Below are positions 10,132 to 19,127 of a DNA stretch of 20,469 nucleotides, one piece after another; position 1 is the first letter of the stretch; each line of letters begins with the position of its first letter. The DNA is from Apostichopus parvimensis (lineage: Eukaryota; Echinodermata; Holothuroidea; Aspidochirotida; Stichopodidae). Location of the stretch: contig KN882246.1 in the NCBI GenBank assembly GCA_000934455.1, positions 210,261 to 230,729 of the forward strand, in the 5' to 3' direction. The position numbers were made by a program, and so were the translations under genes. A model generated the notes under the pieces. That model ran no database searches. It was not told where the DNA came from and was given only the letters and a program-made list of their open reading frames with translations.

Positions 10132-10671
10132 TTAAAGGATTAGTTCAGGTGTTTGACATGTCTATTTTGTATGAAAGAGCACAAAAAGACAAAAAGAACA
10201 GTGAAGAAACTACCATGGATAGCGTGCTCTGTTAAGGAGATATGACACTTTGAAGATATCAAAATTTCTTTGAAAATGACTGGTGTAGAAAGACTAACTA
10301 TGAGGGTGTGATGTCACATCCTCACTTCCTTAACATGTGTGAATATATTTCTTTAAACATTATTTACATTTTTTAACACATTTGAAAATAATATAATCAA
10401 AAATTCTTCAGATGTTTAATCTCAAATACTTCCTTAGACAAATATGAGATCTCCTGACATATCTTTTGGTTGAAAGTCATGAAATCTCACCAAATATTTA
10501 GGAAAAGAAACAAAGACTTTTTAGGAAAAGTATAAACACTGCTGACATGATATAAAAGATATTCTGGCAAGTAGTGAATTGGAAATCTGGTCACAAATAA
10601 GTTCACCTTCTAATTGAGCTCTCCGTCCCGTCGGTTTTTTATTCCATTAGTTCTTTGAGTTTCTCCTTTAA
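10132..10671. mobile_element. Possible TTAA-bounded MITE-like element A
   Basis: The left end reads TTAAAGGATTAGTTCAGG (from 10132) and the right end, reverse-complemented, TTAAAGGAGAAACTCAAAG (from 10671), sharing the first eight bases and some later ones. TTAA at both edges is the target-site duplication typical of piggyBac-type elements, although here it could simply be part of the ends. The interior has TGTGATGTCACA and no ORF for a transposase. The 540-bp size and end pattern resemble the better-supported element at 17837-18424. Terminal identity is weak, so this is a moderate to low call. Confidence 0.4.
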
Positions 10672-12783
10672 GAGTTTTTTTTTTATATGTAATCAACTTT
10701 TAATAATACCTTAATCTTGTCCATTTAACATTTTGTTGGAGGCCAGCACAAGTTAAAGCTATATATTATGCAAAATGCAAAAGGTTGATGTCTTGATAGA
10801 AACCGTGAGTTGATAATATACGAAATTTATAATCTGGCAAACAGTTGACATAAAACTTGCATCATAATACACTTTGTCCTACTCTTTTAATACTAACATC
10901 CTTTGCCATTAAAGATTCTTAAGTACCACACTTGACCTCGGGATTGCTTAGAATTAAACTGGATGCCCGTAGGTGTACTCTAGTTTATACGGATGAGTAG
11001 TTCAAAGGTCACACAAACCGTCTTGTCCGGTGGTAGCTAAATAAAGTAGTTAGTCAGCTACCGACTAGTCAGCCTCTCTAGGCAACTTGCACTTTACAAT
11101 TTAAGTAACATTGCAAATATTAATGAAAATAAAAATAGTCCCTGTATATGTAGTATTTACTGTACTCCTCCTCTGAGAATGTTCCTCCCCCCTCCCATCC
11201 TTCCCCCTTCCTACAAATTCTGAGGAATCAGAAATGCTGTAAATATACTACTAATGTCTTCCAAGTTTCAAGTTTCTTTCAAGTGTATTTCAAGTTTCTA
11301 AAATAATTAAGTCCAGATAAAATGTATGTTTCAAATAATTTGTTGGTGTCCCTTGATTTTTTAAATGCAATGTACATCACCTCTGGTATGTGTATACTGC
11401 AGGTAGCTGCTATCTCTAAACTCACTTTACTGAATAGGAATACAGAAAACAATATTTAGATAAATTGGATATGTGATTGGGTCTGTTTAATCTGCAAAAA
11501 AACCATTGTATTTGAATCCCCATCAACTATGTACTGTATACCTGGTGCATAAGTTGGGAACTTTTAGCATAACCCTCCCCTAACTGTACAACTAAACATA
11601 TCATTCAAATATCAAGGCAGGGCTTAAAATTTCAACTTTTACTATTTGCCATTTCCACCCATCTTATATAAATTGATTTACCTCATTGTATATAAATTAT
11701 AAGATATGTTTATATGTATTTTGCACCATATTATTGCCTGGTGTATATATAACCCTCACTTTTGCAACCAGCAAAAAAATCTAACAAGTGGGGGAGTTAA
11801 AGCAGATAACTGAAGTGGACCCCAATAAGAGCCGCTTCTGTTTATATTTTCATCGCAAGACACTACACTGCTATATAGTGCTGTATTCCATCTTTCAGAA
11901 TAAATCCCCTTTACAATTCCTAGTGTTCGTGCGAGTGTTTTTTTCGTGCAGCCTTGCATCTAAGTGCCCTTCTTTCTCACGCCACGTGGGAAATTAAAAC
12001 TATTCATCGGCTTTTATACCTCGAAAGAGATCTAGGCAAGATCCGTGCGTAGAAATAATTTTGGTAGTAGTAGTAGCATCGTACGACGGAATGCATTCGA
12101 TACGCTTGTTGGTGATTTATCTGTTGGAGCCAATGGAAGGATTGGCAGATTTGAGTGGTCTTAATAACTGTAGAAATGTTATTTCCTTTTGCTGCGAAAT
12201 GTGCAATCAACTTTATTAGCTCACGTGTAACAGTCGGTGGATTTTCTTTCGTCTGAGTGTGGGCTCCTGTTTAAGCTCCTTGTAGGTACTGCATGATGTT
12301 TCAATGCAGACTGTTTCTTTTACTTCAGTTGCATCCTTGAGGGAATTTAAAGTTTTAAACAAAGGAAATAATAAAGTTCTTGAATTTATAATGCCAAATT
12401 ATGTTAAAACATGAGACACAGAGTTATAATCTAAAATTTGCAAACTTGGGAACTTTGGGAAGAGAAAAAAAATATCTGCGTACTTCATTCCCCTCTTACC
12501 TATACATACAATACGCATGATTGCGATTTACCGTAGCCTAGCCTAGCCTTATTAGATAACTAATGTTTAGGTCTACAGGTAAGTATCATCATTAGTAAAT
12601 TTACCCAAGCCAGAAAGTGTTTATTGTGGTGTCTACTGCACAGTATATTTGCATTGTTTGATAATAAATGTCAAATAAAAAAAAAGGGGGGGGATAGCAG
12701 GTTTGGAAGATTTCTCAGTTTGTGTGGTCTAAGGCAGTATCCTATACATTGAGCCTGAAGTTGTGGAATTTATATAATTGAAT
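10672..12783. other. No gene seen; small repeats and a DR1-like motif
   Basis: No exon is supported. Contents noted: a DR1-like motif at 10999-11011, a C-rich tract at about 11163-11213, and a short CAAGTTTC-type repeat at about 11259-11299. The stretch 11760-12240 is more complex in sequence and has overlapping ORFs of about 67 to 69 codons on both strands, none of which I recognise. Confidence 0.45.
10999..11011 (+). promoter_or_regulatory. DR1-like motif
   Basis: AGTTCA-A-AGGTCA is a DR1 with one half-site variant common among nuclear-receptor sites. It lies about 2.1 kb upstream of the OSBP exon. Binding is not shown by sequence alone. Confidence 0.35.
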
Positions 12784-12945
12784 TACTTCGCTCCTCTCTT
12801 ACCTGTCTCCGACCCCACATCTGCACTTTCCCATCTGTCTTTTAAACTACTCCTTGGATGGTTTTAGCACTGCACCCTCACTCCCTCCCTGGGCACCGCC
12901 CACTTTACTCCTCCTTCCCAATCTACCGTTCTGAAGGAAAACTAC
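12784..12945 (+). repeat. Dispersed C-rich repeat, copy 2
   Basis: It begins TTACTTCGCTCCTCTCTTAC then CTGTCTCC, continues with GCACTTTCCCATCTGTC, and ends with TTTAGCACTGCACCCTCACT, CCCAATCTACCGTTCTGAAG. The copy at 16038-16182 follows the same order from TTACTT to ACCATTCTGAAG, so the two are homologous along about 150 bases. It ends about 150 bases before the OSBP exon. Confidence 0.7.
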
Positions 12946-13072
12946 GCAAAATCTCTCACCTAGATTTGTATCAGCGTTTTTCTGTCGTCATCATCATCGT
13001 CTTGATTCTGGCGATCGTTTGAACCTATTTCCCGTCATTCTATAACCGATTTGTAATATTCTGTATTTTGAT

Positions 13073-13093
13073 TCTTCTTCTTCTTCTTCGTAG
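13073..13093 (+). promoter_or_regulatory. 3' splice acceptor with TTC microsatellite as polypyrimidine tract
   Basis: Five to six TTC repeats run directly into CGTAG, giving a strong pyrimidine tract followed by the AG that starts the OSBP exon. A plausible branch-point sequence, TATAAC at 13041-13046, lies about 48 bases before the exon. The reading frame opens immediately after this AG and fits the protein family, which supports this acceptor. Confidence 0.8.
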
Positions 13094-13274
13094 GCGTGTC
13101 ATGATTTCTTGGAGCTAGGTCAGACCCAGGGGCGCAAGTGGCAGAAGATACTACAGAGTGAGAGGGACAAGAGGGCGCACTTGGAGGAGACGATCGAAAC
13201 ACTCGCTAAGCAGCACAACAAACTCGAGAAGGCCTGCAGAGAGGCGAAAACCCTCGAAGTTATCAAAACCGAAG
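13094..13274 (+). CDS. OSBP: Oxysterol-binding protein internal exon (central coiled coil)
   Basis: OSBP is a cytosolic lipid-transfer protein that moves sterol and phosphatidylinositol 4-phosphate between ER and Golgi at membrane contacts. This 181-base exon starts in phase 0 and ends in phase 1, coding about 60 residues. It begins ACHDFLELGQTQ, then has RKWQKILQSERDKR, HLEETIETLAKQHNKLEKAC and REAKTL. The ACRDFL start, KWQK-LQ-ERD and LEET-E-LAKQHN-LE-A blocks are, from memory of the family, the signature of OSBP1/OSBP2 between the PH domain and the FFAT motif; other ORP subfamilies lack them. Charged residues alternate with leucines as in a coiled coil. The exon is flanked by TTCG-TAG and by AAG|GTAAAA, and is clearly richer in G and C than its surroundings. 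The PH and sterol-binding domains are not in the window. Whether this is OSBP itself or a lineage-specific paralogue cannot be told from one exon; an invertebrate would be expected to have a gene ancestral to OSBP1 and OSBP2. Confidence 0.87.
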
Positions 13275-13280
13275 GTAAAA
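13275..13280 (+). promoter_or_regulatory. OSBP: 5' splice donor of the OSBP exon
   Basis: GTAAAA follows the exon's final AAG, a good fit to the metazoan donor pattern AG|GTRA. Reading on without splicing meets a stop at 13334-13336, so the family match ends at this donor. Confidence 0.8.
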
Positions 13281-14020
13281 ACATATACATGTTATCAAAG
13301 ATTATGAAAATAAATTCTTGCATCCATGTTATATAAGCAAACGATCCACATTTGTTGATCTAAAGCTACCAGGAAGTTTTGAAAATGATGCAAAAAATAG
13401 CTTGGAGAGGGCTGAGTAAGTTTGGTTATAGGATAGTTTCAACCAGCTTGGACATCCAGGAATATTGTAAAAAGTATATTGCAATTGAATTAAATGGATG
13501 ATTCTGGGCAGAAGTAAATAGGCTTGATATGTCATAGTCCAATAATAAGTTGGGGGAGGGGGAGGGAGATGGTGAGAGGGGGAATTAACTGTGCTTGTGA
13601 TGTTTCTATAACTAATCCATTTTTTTTAAGATATTCACCTAAGTTGAAATATGCTAAATCTCTGGAATGCTTCTTAATGGCTTAATACTGGTGATGCTGT
13701 TAGCCCTAAAGCTGTTAATGTTAATCAATCGTTTTTAAAAGTTTTCTATATAACTGAACCCAAATATGTTCTTTTAACTTCATATAAACAAGAATTTACC
13801 CTGGGATGACATTCAACTCCATTAGACCTTGACCAAATTTGTAATGTATTTTGAACATGTGAGTGGAGGTCATAAATGTCTTATTAATTTCCTCTTCCCC
13901 CCTCCCCCACCCCCATCCCCCGAAATTGAGTTTTGTGCTGCATCTGAGGAATTGACCCAATGGTCTGCTGTGTATTAGACTTCATTGTCCAGTCACTTTT
14001 AATTGATGAAACTTACTAGT
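13281..14020. other. Presumed OSBP intron; G-rich run, no exon seen
   Basis: No further OSBP exon is recognised. At 13552-13582 the + strand, which would be in the pre-mRNA, carries GGGGGAGGGGGAGGG followed after 11 bases by GGGGG, a possible quadruplex with one long loop. A C-rich tract lies at about 13891-13921. Confidence 0.5.
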
Positions 14021-16021
14021 TTAAAGGGTACATTTGGATGGGTTTTGCCAATTACCAGTAGAAAAAATTGGCACTGGCAAATGTCTGCTAGAAGACATCA
14101 AAAAACTTAAACACATGTATATGGTAAGTCATTCATAGAATTGGCATGATTATTGTACCGAACATACAGTATAAGCCCTGTATGACTGCTTACTATTATA
14201 AGCACATTATTATTAAGCTGCTCTAAAAAGCCCAATTTTTTTATTTTCTCCTCACTTAACTGTCTCCTCACTCTAATTACTGTGTCTAGAGTGATCAGGT
14301 GACTGATGTGTGTTGTAATTGCCGATTGAAAACTTGATTTTAGCCGGTATATCTTTTTTAAGCATGGCCCTTTAATTTATACTGGAAGCTTGGGCCTACA
14401 ACTAATTTAGTGTGTAGAAGTACCACCTTGAGTTAAAGAAGCCTATTGTTTTTGGTGGATGTCAAAGGTCATTTAGGGTCATCAGAGGTCAAATTGTGAA
14501 ACCCTTGTAAACATGTACACCATCACTATAGATACATAAACGTCAGATTGATGAAGAAAACTGCTCATGTTACATCATCGAAACCACAATGTATTTTGGC
14601 ATTCTGGTTTTTTCTGTAGCAGGTGGCTGAAATTGTGAATTGCTATGCCTGTCTTTCTATTCTACATTTGAAGTTGTAAAATGTTATACCTTGGTAGTCT
14701 AGTTGACGCTTACACAGGTGAACAAACATTACCTCTTCGGCTGTTTTCCTTCTCAACTTTAGATTTTGTGAAATCTAGAATTAGCAAATTTTTGGCCTGA
14801 ATTTTGTCTTCCTGAATCTTATTGATTTGCATATATCATCTCAGATGGTGCTTGATCATGCCCATATGATATTTCTTCCTACAATCAATCAAGCAATACC
14901 TTGTTCTCATTTTCCTAGCCACCATGAAAACATGTCAAAAACTAGTTTAGAAAGAAAAATGTAGGTGGCACAGTGTACGTGTGTCTTTAAATAATGAGAT
15001 TTTCGTAAACTGTATTGCTAAAGTTGGTCAAGCATGGGTATTTTTTGTGTCGTCGTTTCTTTCTTGTCAATCCTCTTTATACCAAGCAATGGATTATTTC
15101 ACTTGAATGGAAAAATGTGTCCATGTAACGAAAAATCAGCAAAGATATAAAGATTATAGTTTGTCATAACATGCGATGAGAAACAGACCAGCACGATTAG
15201 AGGTGTCGTCATAATTACAATAGGTTCATTTTTTCAACGAGCACATGTTCCAGAGTATGCAATCTCAGCCAAGGTCCCTATGTACGTTTTCCTCCCCGCA
15301 GTAATACGGTTTATACTTACTGTACTATACAAAAAAAAAAAGAAAAAAAAAAGGAAAGCAAAATTTTGAGAGTCTATTTTGAGATTGAATCTCCTTGCAT
15401 ATATCGTAAGTAAAGAGACAAAACTTACCTTGGTCTATTCTACAGTAAAAGTAAGAAAAAAAGAGAATTTAAAAAAAAAATATTGATCGATGCGACGATG
15501 TCTCATGTTCACATTACTGTAGAAATTAAAGCAGGAAATGTCCTTGGCTAAAAAAAAAAAATTGATCCCAAAGTATATTCTAGTAAACCTCAGTGTTTAA
15601 CGTTTGGTCTGTAGTGTTTCTGGTTGTACAGTAGGTCTTCCATTGTGAGATTTGCAGGAGTTTAGAATGTATTGTTTCATTTGTCGCTCAGGTTTTGTTA
15701 CAACAGAGGTGCCTCCCTCCCCCCTCCCACTCCTTTGAACAGGCCTCTGCCTCCACTGCAAGGGGAGTGAGGAAGAATTAGTTTGACAGAACGTGATTGG
15801 CATTATTTTGTTAAGTTATAGAGATTTTCAAATTTAGATGTACATGTTGATCCAATGTTCTCTTTTCTACACTCTTTCTGACAGTTGCCCAATTGCTTTG
15901 ACAAGATCAGATCTCATTGGTCAACTCCTTCAAAATCCCCCATCTGTAGAAATTTATGATTATGAAAGAGATAGGGAGGGAAGAATTAATCGTCTCAAGT
16001 CCCCATGTTGAGTCGACTCAC
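14021..16021. other. No exon seen; A-rich tracts and a half-site cluster
   Basis: Presumed intron. A weak C-rich repeat-like stretch (TTCTCCTCACTTAACTGTCT) lies near 14247. A-rich tracts occur at 15331-15352, 15471-15480 and 15550-15561. The AGGTCA-type cluster at 14466-14491 is listed separately. Open stretches such as 15597-15803 on the minus strand are unrecognised. Confidence 0.45.
14466..14491 (+). promoter_or_regulatory. Three AGGTCA-type half-sites spaced exactly 10 bp
   Basis: AGGTCA (14466), GGGTCA (14476) and AGGTCA (14486) lie in the same direction, each separated by four bases, making two overlapping DR4 arrangements. DR4 is the spacing known for thyroid-hormone and LXR receptors. 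The cluster is in the presumed OSBP intron about 1.2 kb after the exon. It could equally be internal sequence of a repeat element. Confidence 0.4.
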
Positions 16022-16182
16022 TTGTATTACTTATCTTTGCTCTTACCTGTCTCAATTCAACGTATGCACTCTAATCTACCTAGCATACAAAAATTGAATT
16101 TTTTTAGCAATGCTTGGACCCCACTGACCCACTTCCCGATCAGCACCTACTTTCTCGTCCATCCTAATGTACCATTCTGAAG
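16022..16182 (+). repeat. Dispersed C-rich repeat, copy 3
   Basis: TTACTTATCTTTGCTCTTAC then CTGTCTC, GCACTCTAATCTACCTAG, TTTTTAGCAATGC, CCCACTGACCCACTTCCC and ATCCTAATGTACCATTCTGAAG line up in order with the copy at 12784-12945. Confidence 0.7.
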
Positions 16183-16198
16183 CTCTATACATTCCCTT

Positions 16199-16214
16199 CC
16201 CCCCCCCCCCCCCC
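16199..16214 (+). repeat. Run of 16 C
   Basis: Uninterrupted poly-C directly after the third C-rich repeat. On the other strand this is poly-G, so length and sequencing accuracy are uncertain. Confidence 0.95.
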
Positions 16215-17836
16215 GTGAGTTCCCTCTACCGGAATGTCAAGTTTAATGAAGTGAGCGTAAACTCCATGTACTTCTCTATGCTGTAGGTCAGCCATAGACT
16301 GATTTCATATTATTAATAAATGCACTGATGAACATCTTCAGATGTACAGTATGTTGAACTCTATTCAAAAACCATTCAAAGCATATTTGAGGAATGCATC
16401 ATATATCTTCAAATGTCTTTTTCAGACTTGTTTCGATAATTGAATAATTCAGTAATGTAAATATTTTCCATAATTTGGTTCTTAACCCCCATTTTGCAAT
16501 TTCTTCAACCCTCACTGTGGAAAGAAATGAAATGCTTTTACGGTTCAAGTTCTCAAACTACACATAGATCGAGTTGGAAAATTGCCAAAAATTCATCTCA
16601 TTTTGAGGAAGTCAATGGCTCCCGCAGTTAGCTATAAATGCAGCACAAGACGAAATCCGTATACAACCAATCTTATTAAACTGTGCTCGACAAAATGCCC
16701 GTCGGCGGGCAAAATCTTCGTTCACGTCAAGACACGACTTGCCTTTCACTCCATTTTGGCAGAATTTGTTTCCAAAAACAAAACAAAAAAAAATCACTTC
16801 CCAGAGCTGCTGTGGTACCAATTCAATTAAGGACGAAAGAGCCCCTCTTGTGTGGCTTTTGGTAAAGGGTTTTTGAATCCGTTTCTTGGTCTGTGCCGTT
16901 AAATTTGTTAATGACGTTTGGGATATTTCTCATTGATTTATTCCACAATGTAGGAAGCTGGGAGGGAATCAATGGTTGGTATGTTATGCCCAAGCAGTGA
17001 AGAACAATGCTGCAGGTAAAATAATATCGATAATTTTTTAGTAGAGATTTGGGGCACATCTGTTGTCAGCCAGCTGGGGAGTTAAGCTTCATGGCGACTT
17101 TGGCCGGATTATTGAATTTTCCGGGTAGAACGATGGTGGTGACAAAACTTTGTGGAGACTAGTGTAGGACATGTGTGAAATGTGCTGTGAGCACTTTCAT
17201 TTTCTGCACGTGTCCATGTCAAAATCTGTGGAGTGATGATTTTAGATTTTGTCACCTAGATTGACCTAGTTTCAATTCATGATACCAAATTTGCACTTTG
17301 TATAAATTCGCATTTCACCTTCCACGGCCGCCGGCTCAAAGAATTTCTGTGTGTACATATTTTCAATGAGAAACTAGACTTGAAAGTGTAACAAATTTTC
17401 AAAAGTAAGTGGCAATTTTTTGGGGAAATTTATCCTTCCCTCTGCATTGCTTTCTCTCTGACATACATTTGATGAGTTTGTTACATTTTAACATGAACTG
17501 GAGCGTAAATTCATTGCATCGTCTACTGTTGGAGAGTGTGTGTCAGGAGAAATAAATGTGCTGCGTTTCATAATTTATGTCATCATTGAAATTTAAGCAG
17601 ATGTATCAAAATTAATTTCACCTAAATCAGAATTTGCAGGCATGAGATCTAAGTCTATAACAAAAATTGTTGTCCTCTTCAAACAATTTTTCCTTACTGT
17701 GCAATATTTTTGCTAGTATTGAGAAGTTCATCTGTACAAGTTTTGAGTTCTGATCTTGTACCCACCTGTACCCAAAGGCAGACATGAGAATAAGTAAGAT
17801 TCCATTGGTATGAGAACGAGTACAGGTACAGAGTTC
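16215..17836. other. No exon seen; a more balanced island at 16600-16860
   Basis: Presumed intron. The stretch 16600-16860 is less AT-rich than its surroundings, with overlapping ORFs of 82 codons (+) and 69 codons (-), but neither resembles a known family or has clear splice sites. It includes a small hairpin, TGCCCG-TCGG-CGGGCA, at 16696-16711. Nothing else is recognised. Confidence 0.45.
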
Positions 17837-18424
17837 TTAAAGGGACATTCCGATGTGGATTGCTTAAATTAAAATGGTGGAAATTATCTGCACTTAATTG
17901 GTCCAAACCACATTCTCATAGCATTTCATATGGTAGAGATATGCATTTTTCAAATTTTGTGGTATTTTGTGATATGTCATCACGGCATCTTAAATTTTTG
18001 TTGTTTTCGTTTACAATTTGTTTACACACTTTTTACTTTTACACTGAGGAGAAAAAATAATTTACTTCTATGAAATAGTTGCATTTTGATGAACTACAGA
18101 AAACTTCGACAGCTATGAAGCAAAAACGTTCCAAATGGATCAATGGATTCCAAGGATAAATCAACAAGAAATTTATCAAAAAGAAAGTCAAACTTTTGAA
18201 GAACATTTCATGCCCGATGACATCACAGACCCCCCTAACTGTAATCCAACTTCCTGGAGTGAGTTTATGAAGGTTTGGCCAGTCCAAATAATTTCCATTC
18301 AATCAACCATATCTTGAGTTAGGGACAAGATATTGAAATCTTGGGTTTTTTCAACTATCTAACAGTGCAGATTTACTTTTCTCTTTGTAGCATAACGTTG
18401 TCGGCCATCAGAATATTCCTTTAA
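17837..18424. mobile_element. TTAA-bounded MITE-like element B
   Basis: The left end CTTAAAGGGACATTCCGAT (17836-17854) and the reverse complement of the right end, CTTAAAGGAATATTCTGAT (18425-18407), agree at 16 of 19 positions. TTAA at each edge fits a piggyBac-type target-site duplication, or it may be part of the terminal repeats. The 588-bp interior has no transposase, only unrelated ORFs of 60 to 92 codons, so the element would be non-autonomous. It contains GATGACATCACAGACCCCCC. The class assignment rests on TTAA alone and is an inference. Confidence 0.65.
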
Positions 18425-18425
18425 G

Positions 18426-18924
18426 TTTGAGTAAGTGTACATCATTTTGCACTATATCCTGTATTATAACTAATCTAAATGCCCTGTGTACAAGTACCAA
18501 GTCACGAGGGCTGGTACCAGTACAAATAGCTCCATACCGTACCGACTTATTTTACACAATGCGCAAAATTCATAGGGTTATGCAACTCTTCAGTTACCGT
18601 GCCGACCAGTTTCCTTGGCAGCGTCGCAGTACTGTACGAACCATCCGCTCATTGGTACTTTTAAACATTGTATTCCCAATATGGATGGTATTGATAAAAT
18701 CATAAATCAATCATAAATCTATCATGCTGATCTGGAAGGTACTGTACTGTATGTAGTAGATTGAAGTATGGTAGCTAGCAGATTAAAGTGTACTGTAGTT
18801 TAATTGTAAGGACTGGTGGACTATATGCCAAAGGTCTTTGAAGATAAGTCTGAATGTGGGTCTAGTCGTCACAGTGACCGGATGAAATGAAACCGTATGA
18901 GAAATAGGAGATGAAACAAATAAA
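18426..18924. other. No exon seen
   Basis: No gene recognised. A small ATCATAAATC repeat lies at about 18699-18722, and several TACTGTA heptamers cluster at 18630-18800. The 112-codon minus-strand ORF across 18783-19121 runs into a SINE and resembles no protein I know. Confidence 0.45.
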
Positions 18925-19127
18925 AAAAAAACTAGTGGATCCTTAGGCAGTTCTTTTTCGACACAAATGCATTTGGGAGGCAGAAGAATACACTTTGGAA
19001 CACCATGGATTTCTTTTGGATGCAAAACCCACCTTTGATACCTTCGTCTGTCCAGGGCTTGAACCCACGACCTCTCAGATGCTAGGTTTGATTGCTTCTG
19101 AATCAACCGCTTATTATCCACTCTGGT
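18925..19127 (-). repeat. tRNA-derived SINE
   Basis: On the minus strand it begins near CCAGAGTGGATAATAAGC at 19126, continues with an A-box-like AATAAGCGGTTGATTC, and the B-box-like GGGTTCAAGCCC at 19066-19055. Next come GGTATCAAAGGTGGG and the body block TTTGCATCCAAAAGAAATCC shared with the element at 4760-4895, ending near a run of T at about 18928. This is the most complete SINE copy in the window. Confidence 0.75.

Noticed and set aside
11756-11997. Possible LTR-like sequence with an AATAAA and nearby short ORFs
   Set aside because: No matching second LTR, primer-binding site or gag/pol homology was found.
14021-14375. A third possible TTAA-bounded element (TTAAAGGG at one side, CCCTTTAA at the other)
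   Set aside because: Only eight bases pair, half of them TTAA, and the next bases do not agree; this is expected by chance in AT-rich DNA.
18135-18317. Open stretch after the OSBP exon that could be the acidic FFAT-containing exon
   Set aside because: It lies inside the TTAA-bounded element and lacks the FFDA-type motif and acidic run expected there.
18783-19121. Longest ORF of the window (112 codons, minus strand)
   Set aside because: It runs through the SINE and its flank, and the translation has no family resemblance or signal of selection.
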